The position numbers were made by a program, and so were the translations under genes. A DNA stretch of 64,000 bases from Thinopyrum elongatum (lineage: Eukaryota > Streptophyta > Magnoliopsida > Poales > Poaceae). The stretch covers positions 725,740,181 through 725,804,180 of the forward strand of contig CM022298.1 of NCBI GenBank assembly GCA_011799875.1. The letters run 5' to 3'. Positions 55,669-64,000 of the stretch are shown in pieces. Below the pieces are notes generated by a model. The model was not told the origin of the DNA and did not search any database. It saw only the letters and a list, made by a program, of their open reading frames with translations. The stretch's first letter is position 1, and every line of letters begins with the position of its first letter.

Positions 55669-58198
55669 GATGATCTTGCGGGAGCTCATATCCGATAACC
55701 AAAGTGCGTTTGTTCTCGGACGGCTTATAACCGATAATGCACTTATTGCTTATGAACTGACCCACTTTCTCCTGAACAAGAGAACGGGGAAGGAGGGTTA
55801 TGTGGCAGTCAAGGCTGATATGAGCAAAGCGTACGACCGGGTTGAGTGGAATTTCTTGGAAGCAATGCTGAGGAAAATTGGCTTCAGACAGGGCTGGGTT
55901 GATCTCATAATGAAGTGTGTTACCACTGCTAGATACCAGATCAAGATCAATGGTGTGCTCACGGATCAATTTAGTCCTTTCCGGGGTCTCCGGCAGGGAG
56001 ATCCCGTCTCCCCATACCTATTTGTGATATGTGCAGAGGGACTCTCAGCACTCCTACATAATGCAGCAGTACAGGGTAGTATGAGCGGTGTGAAAATATG
56101 TCCTGCAGCCCCGGTTGTCTCCCACCTGTTCTTCGCAGATGACTCACTACTGTTGTTGAAGGCAAATCAGCAAGAAGCGACCGGGCTCAAGGAAGTGCTC
56201 GACCTGTATGAGAGCTGCTCCGGCCAGTGTATCAATATTGAGAAATCCGCTCTCCTATTCAGTCCGAATACGTCGGCTACGGCTCGAGCGGAGGTGAAGG
56301 GGGCTATACAAATCCGAAGTGAAAAGTGGAATGACAAGTATCTTGGTTTACCGGTGCATGTTGGCAGGTCTAAACGCAAAGCGTTTGCATACGTCAAAGG
56401 TGCTATTACTGGCAGGGTGTACGGATGGCAGGAAAGGTTAATTGCAAAAGTGGGTAAGGTGTCGCTGGTGAAAGCAGTTGCCCAAGCGATCCCTACGTAC
56501 CCTATGTCCTGCTTCTACCTGACTAAAACCCTCTGCGAAGAAATCAGCTCACTTATCGGCAATTACTGGTGGAGCCAGCAAGATAAGGACAACGCGATAC
56601 ATTGGATTAGCTGGGAGAAGCTAACCATGCCCAAAGCACATGGCGGGCTCGGTTTCAGGGACATGCACAGCTTCAATGTGGCCATGTTATCTCGTCAAAT
56701 ATGGAGGCTAATTCAGTGTCCAGATAGTTTGTGTGCAAAGGTTCTGAAAGCCCGCTATTTCCCTAACACCCATGTGCTGGAAGCCTCGCCGAGGGACGGC
56801 ATCTCTTACACTTGGCGAAGCCTTCTGCATGGTCTTGAGCTGATCAAACAGGGCTACATATGGCGTATCGGTGATGGCTCCAATGTTCGGATTTGGACTG
56901 ATCCGTGGATCCCCAGGGCATGGTCACGCCAAGTTATCACTCTTCGGGGGAGCAACTTACTCGAGTTTGTCTCTGATCTTATCTCCCCAATCACTGGGAT
57001 GTGGGATGAGCAGCTTATACGGGAAACATTTTGGCCGGATGATGACATGTTCGCCACATACTGCAGATCCCGTTGCTTGAGGGAGTCACCGATTTCATTG
57101 CTTGGCAGTTCGAGAATAAAGGGGAACACTCGGTGAAAAGTGCCTACAAGCTCCATGTGCAGCTAGGTAAGCAAGCTAGGAATGGAGGGCTGGGACCTAG
57201 CTCTGGTGATGCTGGAAACCTCAACACGTGTGCTGATGATTCCTGGACGCGGCTATGGAAGCTACCATGCCCCAGATGTTCGCGTGGCGACTGAAGCATG
57301 AGTCGCTGGCTCTCCGGACGAATGTGGCGAGGAGGGGGGTGCCTATAACGGACAATAAGTGTCTTTTCTGTGGTCGAGCTGACGAGGACGGGGCGCATCT
57401 GTTCATTAAGTGCAAATCTATCCAACCTATGTGGCGGGAGCTAGGGCTGGAAAGAGAACGAATCCAGCTTGAAAGCATTACGTCCGTGCATGTGATGCTC
57501 GACTTCTTGTCGGGGCTAGAGGAACAAATTCGTGTCCTGATTTTGACTTCATGGTGGCTGTGGTGGCATAACAGAAACAGAGGGAGGTAGAGCTACCTGT
57601 GACAGCCAGTGAAGTGGCGCGCCGTGCACGAGCCCATGTGATTGAATATGCTGAGGCTTTTACATCTTCACTCAAGGCCAAGTATGGTACGGATAGATGG
57701 AAGCCGCCGGAAACTGATGTGATTAAAATCAATGTAGATGGGGCCTTCACACCAGGCGAATCACACGTAGGCTGGGGAGTGGTGGCAAGAGATGAATTGG
57801 GTCACATTGTGGGCGCTCGTGCAGGCCGGCAGGATCATGTCAGTGATGCTTTTGGTGCTGAAGCATGTGCGATGTCGCAGGTCATCTCGCTCGCTGCCGA
57901 TCTGGGGATGCTACGGGTGGTATTTGAAACTGATTCCCAACTCCTGGTGGATGCCCTAGACCTCCGCAAGGTGGACTCATCGGCTTATGCAGCAGTGATT
58001 GAGGACTCCAAATTCCAACTGAAGGTGTGGTTCTCGCACCAAAGTATTAGGGCCTGTAGTCGTAATGTAAACACAGTAGCGCATGAACTTGCTAAGCTTG
58101 GCCGCATGTGTTTACCAAACCACTTCATCGAGTGGGAGTCTGATGTACTGGCCCATGTGGCCGTCTGTGCTATGGGTGATTTACCCAAGCACCGTTGA
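55669..58198 (+). pseudogene. LINE ORF2, 3' part: RT, zinc region and RNase H
   Basis: The frame resumes as ILRELISDNQSAFV. RT motifs include ADMSKAYDRVEW, GLRQGDPVSPYLF and the catalytic LFFADDSLLL near 56135. The thumb region and GWQERLIAKVGKVSLVKAV follow. Frame changes occur near 57055, 57270 and 57590. Between them lie VKSAYKLH and the zinc-binding MFAWRLKHE..CLFCGRADEDGAHLFIKC region. The C-terminal RNase H (57599-58198) has IKINVDGAF, FGAEACAM, ETDSQLLVDAL and NTVAHELAK, and appears complete. The RT frame of about 460 codons is open. Three frameshifts and the CACTA insertion inactivate the whole. Confidence 0.9.
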
Positions 58199-58222
58199 GT
58201 AATATAAGCAATGCTTGCCCTC

Positions 58223-58237
58223 AAAAAAAAAAAAAAA
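58223..58237 (+). other. LINE poly(A) tail
   Basis: Fifteen A follow ATGCTTGCCCTC shortly after the ORF2 stop. A second A run near 58275-58286 is flanked by TTAAATGAAG copies, perhaps a small later event. Confidence 0.8.
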
Positions 58238-58404
58238 CCTCATACATCCCAAACACTTAAATGAAGATTCTCAAAAAAAAAAAACACATTTAAATGAAGT
58301 CAGCCCGTACGTCTTGTCTACAACTGCATGCACACACCATGTACGCTGCTGATGTAAGCTTCGCGTAATGCGGAACTCATTTTTTGAGTTCTGCTTAAAA
58401 TCTA

Positions 58405-58939
58405 TTTTTATTTTTTTTGAAACGGAGGCAAAAGATTTGCCTCATCCATTAATTTAGAAGAAGAAAAGAGTTTACAAGAGTTACAACATTCCCAAGAATA
58501 CAAAGCGGATTACTCTCCCGGTATGATTGATTTCAACTTTTTTGCGCGCGCGGTAATCCAGTGTGCCATCTCCTTCTTGATGGTGCTTAGAAGAACCGAG
58601 GGCGGTGCACTTTTGTGGCGAAATACTCGAGGGTTCCTCTCACCCCAAACAACCCAAGAGGTTAACATTACAAGCGATGCCATGGCACTCCTATTGAGGA
58701 TGTTGTAGTCGGTCAGGGCAGTCCACCACTCCTTGGTAGAACTTAGCATAGGCCATGAAGATGTATCGATACAGTCGAGCTGGAGCCAGGCTTTGAGCAT
58801 GTCCCAGAGTCTTGCTGTGAACCGGCACTTGAAGAGCAGATGATCGACGGTTTCGTTCTCGCGCTTATAGAGAGGGCAAGGCCCACAGTTTGGCCATCCT
58901 CTCTTGGCCAATCTATCTGCAGTCCAAATCCGGTTTGTA
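58405..58939 (-). mobile_element. 5'-truncated LINE fragment with 15-bp target duplication
   Basis: The insert is flanked by exact TCTGCTTAAAATCTA copies at 58390-58404 and 58940-58954. A T-rich left end (minus-strand A tail) and coding content show insertion by target-primed reverse transcription. Only the last ~500 bases of a LINE are present. Confidence 0.93.
58510..58911 (-). pseudogene. LINE ORF2 C-terminus (zinc-binding RT-associated domain)
   Basis: The minus-strand frame of 133 codons contains LAKRGWPNCGPCPLYKRENE, TVDHLLFKCRFTARLW and MLTSWVVWGERNPRVF. This is the zf-RVT type domain at the end of many plant LINE ORF2 proteins. It ends KSIIPGE without an RNase H, unlike the LINE at 43820. 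It is a 5'-truncated copy with no start of its own. Confidence 0.88.
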
Positions 58940-59051
58940 TCTGCTTAAAATCTAATGTTTGTAAGGAAAAATCATTTAAAACCTGGTCTACGACCAAAGG
59001 TGCTCCTTTTATAATTTGGGAAAGTTGTTGTATTGAACTTTACAGCCAAAA

Positions 59052-59560
59052 GGTTTTTTTTTTTAACATCTCAACACCCCTTTATTAGCTAGTAATCAAA
59101 ACAGTATCACTTACAAGCAAAGGAGTGATTGCCTCAGGTGCCTCATCAAACCAAGAGAGTCTAGCTAGTTCATCTGCAACAGCATTAGCTTCTCTATGGC
59201 AGTGTTCATACCACACATGAGAGAAGTCCCTGGCCATATGATAACAGTCATCAAGAATAGCTCCCGACGTTCCTGAAGAGTTACCTCCGTCTTGTATCGT
59301 AGAGATCAGATCAATATTATCCGAATTTACTATCAACTTGTTGCAGCCCATAGACGTGGCCAAGTTCAGAACAGACCGAAGGGCAAGAGCCTCGGCCATC
59401 AACACATCCATGCAAACACCAACAACATTATTGCTTGCCGCTAGGAAATTACCAGCACTATCACGCAGAAGAGCTCCAACCGAGCAAGTCCGGATCAAAT
59501 GAGGCATCGACATTTAATTTGGTATATACGAGCAAACTTGGGTATATGTACTCAAAAGAA
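59052..59560 (-). pseudogene. RNase H domain fragment of a third LINE
   Basis: On the minus strand TKLNVDASFDPDLLG (about 59545) and, after a one-base frameshift near 59480, GALLRDSAGNFLAA, LMAEALALRSVL, NSDNIDLISTI and REANAVADELARLSWF form an RVT_3-type RNase H. The frame ends near 59085. A T run at 59052-59064 is the inverse of an A tail, so this is the 3' end of a LINE copy. The acidic residues of the fold (in NVDASFD, AEALAL and NSDN) are still present. Confidence 0.85.
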
Positions 59561-59629
59561 GCGGAAATTCATAACATAGCTTGTACTTGTATCCTCCCAC
59601 GTAAACAGAACAATAATTATTATTTTTTA

Positions 59630-60345
59630 ATCTTTTTTTTTGCGAAAAAACTTTCAATCTTTTCATCTTTAATCAAGGCAGTGCAACAAACAACAGAAAT
59701 AAGAAAAATTACATCCAGATCCGTAGACCACCTAGCGACGACTATCAGCACTGAAACGAGCCGAAGGCACGCCGCCGTCATCGCCCCTTCCTCGCCGGAG
59801 CCGGGCAAAACATGTTGTAGTAGACAGTCAGGAAGTCGTTGTGCTAAGGCCACATAGGACCAGCGCACCAACCGTCGCCGATGAAGACACGCGTATATTG
59901 AAAGGATCCAACATGAAAACACACGAACGTAGACGAACGAAGACAGGATCCGAGCACATGCACCAAAGACAACCACCAACCGAATTATGCGAGATCCGCC
60001 GGAGACACACATCCACACGCCCTCCGACGATGCTAGACGCCCACTGGAACGGGGGCTAAGCAGGAGAACCTTATTCCATCTTCAGGGAGCCGCCGCCGTC
60101 TCGTCTTCCTGAGCAGGACACAAACCCTAACAAAACTCAAAGAAACAACTAAAAATGGAGCCATTCCGCTGGCAAGGGACAGGATCCACCCCGCCCCCAT
60201 GGCCCTAAGGCCACAGGAGACGAGGCAGATCGACGGCGCCGCCGACGGGAGGCACGAACCCTAGTGTTGTTTGCTTGGGAGGCACGAGACGAAGCGAACG
60301 TGTCCGTGTCTTCTACTGCATGCAATTTTTCGTGAAAAGACATAT
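59630..60345 (-). repeat. Retroposon-like repeat family C, copy 1
   Basis: It aligns with 62678-63356 in the same orientation. Shared words include GATCCGTAGACCACCTAGCG, GACCAGCGCACC and CTTTATTCCATCTTCAG/CCTTATTCCATCTTCAG. The left end is T-rich (TTTTTTTTTGCG), the inverse of an A tail. No open frame of note was found, and no clear target duplication was seen for this copy. Confidence 0.75.
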
Positions 60346-60529
60346 GTGTTGGTTTAGGGAGGGAAATCGGCCATTATAAAAGCCTTTTTTAGAACCGATT
60401 TTTGTTTTTCCCTAGATCACCACATCTTTCTTTTCTTCACGAAAATTTACTTGTAATTAGAAGACATGTTCATGTTCATTTAAATAAATTAGAATTTTTT
60501 TACTATTTATTTGTTTTTACTATTCACCG

Positions 60530-61443
60530 GCCGGCATGGGAGGCATCCTCCGAGAAATAATGGAGCATCGACTCGGCGTGAAGCTTTGGCACGCAACTAT
60601 CGAACACAAGTCGCAAAAGTATCCAAGGATAGAAGTGATGACATCGTGGCCAAGGTTGAGAGGCTCACCAAAGCCGGCATCATCCACCAGGTATGGTACT
60701 CTGAGTGACTTGCCAACCCCATTCTAGTCAAGAAGGCTAACGGCAAGTGGCGCATGTGCATGGACTTCACCGACCTCAATAAGGCATGCCCAAAGGGTGA
60801 CTACCCACTCCCTCGAATCGACCAGCTAGTTGAGTCGACAGTGGGGTGTGAGATGTTGAGCTTCATGGACGCCTACTCCAGCTATCACCAAGTCCACATG
60901 GCCGAGGAAGAAGAGCTAAAGACAAGTTTCGCCGCATGCCCTTTGGTTTAAGGAATGACGGAGCTACTTTTCAGTGCCTGATGAATCTTGCCCTACAAGC
61001 ACAAGGGGAGGAACGTCGAGGTCTATGTGGAACATGCTATTGTCAAAAGCTGCATTGCCTCCTCGCACCCCGAAGACCTTAAAGAAACAATCACCAACCA
61101 ATACAAGTTTAGAGTCAAGCTCAACCCAGAGAAGTGTGCATTTGGGGTCGGACGTGTGAAACTCTTGGATTTTTTGGTATCAAAACGAGGAATCGAGGTC
61201 AACCCCGAGAAGATCCAAGCCATCCTTAACATCGAGCCGCCCAGCACCACCAAGGATGTGCAACGCCTGGCTGGGAGGATGGCCGCCTTGGGGAGGTTTG
61301 TGTCCCGCTCCACCGAGAAATGGCTCTACTTCTTCAAAACCCTCTGGAGCATCAACAACTTCAAATGGATGGACCAAGCTCAAGCTGCCTTCAAGGCTGA
61401 TCCACTAAAAGTCTTGCAGGGGGCAATTGGGAAATCTAAATGA
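60530..61443 (+). pseudogene. Tat-like Gypsy RT fragment
   Basis: It begins REIMEHRLGVK, shifts frame, then has AKVERLTKAGIIHQVWYSE, a TGA stop, LANPILVKKANGKWRMCMDF, TDLNKACPKGDYPLPRID and FMDAYSSYHQVHM. After another break come VKLNPEKCAFGVGRVKLLDF, GIEVNPEKIQAIL and RLAGRMAALGRFVSR. This is RT of the Tat/Ogre type. Where the catalytic YVDDIVVKS motif should stand, the sequence reads YVEHAIVKS, so it is inactive. No RNase H or integrase follows. Confidence 0.85.
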
Positions 61444-61449
61444 TGTTTG

Positions 61450-61648
61450 TTTCTTCATGACAATGACTTGGGGATTATTTAGGATATTACCAACATTTTT
61501 GTTTTACTGTTTGAAGAAATAATAATTTGACTTGCAATTTGAATTTGAATTTGATTTGGATCCAAGTGGTAATTAGCATTCAAAACATGATGACTTGGCA
61601 TTAATTAGGGGGAATTCACTGCAGCTTAATTACAGAGGTGTTACAACT
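61450..61648 (-). repeat. Probable LTR-start fragment of a family A relative
   Basis: On the minus strand it begins TGTAACACCTCTGTAATTAAG and later has GCCAAGTCATCATG, resembling the first ~150 bases of the family A LTR (minus at 13292). Divergence is high. Confidence 0.45.
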
Positions 61649-62662
61649 CATCAGTAGAAAAATATTAGCAACTTTTTCCGTAGCAGCTTGTAGTGGCCAG
61701 ATGTGTTATTTCAGGCTGTCACAAAGCAAAAACAAATGCCCTTTTTGTGTCTGATGGCTGGTAGAAAGCTGCATTCTGAGCTGTAGTAGGTAAATCAGGA
61801 TCAGTTGGGACAATGAAGATGCAGCTCAGCCTCTTTCCTAAGCCCTTTTTTGGCACAAGTCACTCATGCTGTAGCTACATCTGAATGCATTTGTGTATGT
61901 GTATTGGTGTGGTTAGCATGTTAAAATTCTTGAATATGCTTAGCATCTGCATCTTAATCCTGATCAGTCTGAACAGCGAGCAGGCAGGCAGATGGATGCC
62001 TCTTTTGGCATTTGAGATGTGCTTTGTAGGGTGTGGTTTATGCAGCTGATTGATTGATTGACTCATCTCTCACTGTCTCTGATCAATAACCATGCCACCT
62101 TTAGTTTGGATTGCAGAAAGTCTAGTCTGCAACTTACCCAGTTCAATGGTTTTTTTTTCTCTTTGAGAGTTACATTTCTTATATATATATACTAGTATTT
62201 TATTTTCGTTCCCACCTTTTCTTACATTATATTTGGTTGGCACGTTGCATTTAAATAATTGCACATATAGTAACATGTGAAATGAGAGGTAGAGGAGGAA
62301 GAGTTTGCAAAGCAGATCATCAGCAGAACTCCATGGGCGCCGTGAGCAAATGCTACTCCCTGCTCTTCCCCTTCCTCTTCCACAGCCGGCGACGACGAGC
62401 ACTCTAACCCTGAGCCACCACCGCCAAACATGCCGTCGCCATCCACCCTCTCCCACTCGCTTCGACTTTAACTGATCATCGCTTCGACTTTAACTGATCA
62501 TGTTTGAGGATAGTCTTCATCGATGAAGCATTTCCTTTCTGTACCAGGATTATGGGTTTCTTCTTTTCAACTCTCACAAGAACAATGCTATATATTTTCT
62601 TGAAACTTTAACTGATTGGTTGACACAGAAAGAGGAACACAAAGTTGAGATGGTTATTGTAC
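61649..62662. other. Stretch without a recognised element; short leader-like patch
   Basis: No gene was recognised over most of it. TATATATATATA lies near 62180. Further on, GGTAGAGGAGGAAGAG precedes an ATG at 62333 in good context (CCATGGGC), opening 24 codons (MGAVSKCYSLLFPFLFHSRR, then RRAL) to a TAA at 62405. It could be a fragment of a host gene's first exon or a chance frame. Confidence 0.3.
62458..62501 (+). repeat. Perfect 22-bp tandem duplication
   Basis: Two identical 22-base units with core CTTCGACTTTAACTGATC; a partial third echo, ACTTTAACTGAT, is near 62605. Confidence 0.95.
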
Positions 62663-62677
62663 AGCATGCCAACAACT

Positions 62678-63356
62678 TTTTTTGCGGAGAAAAACTTCCG
62701 ATCTATTCATCAACCGTCAAGGTAGTACAAAGAACACCAGAAGTAAAATTTACATCCAGGTCCGTAGACCACCTAGCGATAACTACAAGCACTGAAGCGA
62801 GCCGAAGGTGCGGCGCCGTCATCGCCCCTCCCTCATCGGAGCCGGACAAACCTTGTTGTAGTAGACAATTGGGAAGTCGTCGTGCTAAGGCCCCATAAGA
62901 CCAGCGCACCTAAACAGCAACCGCCGTCGATGAAGAGAAGCGTAGATCGAAAAGATCCAACCTGTAGACACACGAACACAGACGAACAAAGATGGATCCA
63001 AGCGGATCCACCAAAGACAAACGCCTGCCAGACCGCGCGAGATCCGCCTCCACACACCCTCCGACGACGCTAGAAGCACCGTCGGGACGGGGCCTAGGCA
63101 GGGAGAACTTTATTCCATCTTCAGAGAGCCGCCGCCGCATCAACTCCCTGAGCAGGACACAAACACTAACAAAACTCAAAAAAACAACTAAAAACGAAGT
63201 CCTCCCGCTGGCAAGGACTGGGACCCACCGCATCTCCATAGTCCTAGGACAATAGGAGACGATGTAGACCGGCGGCGCCGGTTAGAGGCAGGGGAAACCC
63301 TATCGCTGAGCGCCCTTGGGTCGCGCGAGCGAAGGGGTAAGGCTGGGCGTTGGTTT
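62678..63356 (-). repeat. Retroposon-like repeat family C, copy 2, TSD AGCATGCCAACAACT
   Basis: It is flanked by exact 15-base copies at 62663-62677 and 63357-63371. A T run opens it on the plus strand, so the RNA sense is minus with a short A-rich 3' end. The long target duplication and A tail point to LINE-machinery retroposition. It has no coding domain; it could be a LINE-derived or SINE-like family. Confidence 0.88.
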
Positions 63357-63470
63357 AGCATGCCAACAACTAACACCGGACATATTTTCTGAAACAAAGA
63401 ACAGCTCCAATATGGACTCCAAAACAGAGTGTTAAAACACAAAAACAAAGCAGGTGAAAACGATTTGCAG

Positions 63471-63635
63471 TAGGGTACATACTACCCAGACCAGAATATG
63501 AATTTTCTTTTCTTGTTTTTTGGTTTTCCGGACCGGTTTTTGTTCGGTTTTTTCATTTTATTTCCTTTTTTTGTCTTTCTTTTTTCTTTTTTTAATTCAT
63601 GACCTTTTTTATGGGTAGGGTACATACTACCCAGA
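63471..63635 (+). repeat. 20-bp direct repeat (63471-63490 and 63616-63635)
   Basis: TAGGGTACATACTACCCAGA occurs twice, 145 bases apart. Its centre GGGTACATACTACCC is nearly palindromic. The spacer is T-rich. Confidence 0.9.
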
Positions 63636-63879
63636 CAAAGGGGAAGCTCGCGTTGCTGGGTCGGCCCATGCGAGTGGGGCGTGAGCGCCAGTTGCCCAGT
63701 TGACGCTTAAGACGTTGACTAGAGGTCTCTGTGTCTATAGTTTTTCTCCTGGCGGAAACAAACACGCGAATGCTATTTATCGCATTCAGTGATCTGTGTG
63801 GGGTTGTATCGCGTCAAGGGAACAGTGATGGGCCGGCCCATTTTGACGTACGAATTATTGAAAAAACAGGGAATAAAGG

Positions 63880-63953
63880 AGAGCACCCAGGGAGATCGAA
63901 CCCTGGTCTCCAGGGTGACGACCGGCGCGACTAACCACTCGGCCCACGTGGCG
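63880..63953 (-). ncRNA. tRNA-related sequence with A and B boxes (SINE head or tRNA relic)
   Basis: On the minus strand TGGGCCGAGTGG (63946-63935) fits a Pol III A box and GGGTTCGATCT (63903-63893) fits a B box at a normal distance. A T-arm-like stem CAGGG/CCCTG is possible. The 3' strand GGGTGCTC has no matching 5' acceptor strand, so a working tRNA is unlikely. A SINE body may extend left toward the A-rich stretch (minus strand) near 63600. Confidence 0.55.
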
Positions 63954-64000
63954 TTACTAGTTACTGGTAGGATTGCAACCTACTAGAGGTTTTTTCCTTT

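Larger units (their letters stand above)
43820..58237 (+). mobile_element. L1-type LINE, split by a CACTA transposon
   Basis: The element has a GC-rich 5' leader (from about 43820), ORF1 (43994-45480), ORF2 (45477-47091 then 55669-58198) and a 15-base A tail (58223-58237). The two halves of ORF2 rejoin in frame if the CACTA element and one GAT are removed, so the LINE was whole at the time of insertion. The exact 5' end and target duplication could not be fixed. ORF2 carries endonuclease, RT, zinc-binding and RNase H regions, like plant L1 elements with a C-terminal RNase H. Confidence 0.88.

Noticed and set aside
62068..62456. Minus-strand frame of 128 codons
   Set aside because: Composition is mixed and there is no recognisable domain; it overlaps leader-like sequence on the other strand.
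63880..63953. Functional tRNA gene
   Set aside because: A and B boxes fit, but acceptor strands do not pair.
1..64000. Bacterial-type features such as CRISPR arrays, operons, IS elements or phage genes
   Set aside because: Spliced genes, LTR retrotransposons, LINEs and CACTA structure show a plant nuclear genome; spaced repeats here are LTR motifs or transposon arrays.

Overview
This window looks like intergenic DNA from a large grass genome, most probably a Triticeae grass (wheat, Aegilops, rye or barley). The call rests on the mix and style of the repeats: a Copia element whose 2.1-kb LTR opens with the TGTAGGAGATATGCCCTAG type of start, chromovirus-like Gypsy elements with ~4.1-kb LTRs opening TGTAACACCCC, a CACTA element packed with GCCGTCGGCATA subterminal repeats, and LINEs nested with other elements. 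I recognise no intact host gene. Every long coding region is part of a transposable element, and almost all are broken. Family names from repeat databases could not be checked, so only lineages are given.

Layout. 1-10023: Copia element with the order LTR / internal / LTR / partial internal / partial LTR, inserted into a Gypsy LTR. 10024-17410: minus-strand Gypsy (3' LTR, pol with integrase and RT, large internal deletion, PBS, truncated 5' LTR). 17411-30110: plus-strand Gypsy of the same family joined to it head to head (truncated 5' LTR, gag-pol with many stops, 3' LTR). Its 3' LTR is split by a solo LTR of another family (25368-29698, TSD TATAA). 30111-41121: remnant of a Tat-like Gypsy on the minus strand (gag and protease, no pol) with a spliced coiled-coil gene on the opposite strand. 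A second solo LTR (32046-36178, TSD TCCCC) sits in one of that gene's introns. 41122-43800: AT-rich DNA with a diverged direct duplication and a probable MITE. About 43820-58237: an L1-type LINE with ORF1 and ORF2, split inside ORF2 by an 8.6-kb CACTA transposon (47092-55668, TSD GAT). 58238-64000: short LINE fragments, two copies of a retroposon-like repeat, a Tat-like RT fragment, and a tRNA-related sequence near the right edge.

The nesting gives relative ages: CACTA is younger than the LINE; the TATAA solo LTR is younger than the plus Gypsy, which lies against the Tat-like element; the TCCCC solo LTR is younger than the Tat-like element; the Copia is younger than the minus Gypsy LTR. Many stops in the Gypsy pol genes are TGG to TAG or CAG/CAA/CGA to stop, the pattern expected from deamination of methylated cytosine. 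The most interesting signals are: a 48-bp-arm hairpin inside the CACTA element whose mismatches are almost all G:U pairs on one strand only; the intron-containing antisense gene of the Tat-like element; a Copia whose coding region is far more decayed than its LTRs; and a four-copy palindrome-like motif kept in every LTR of one Gypsy family.
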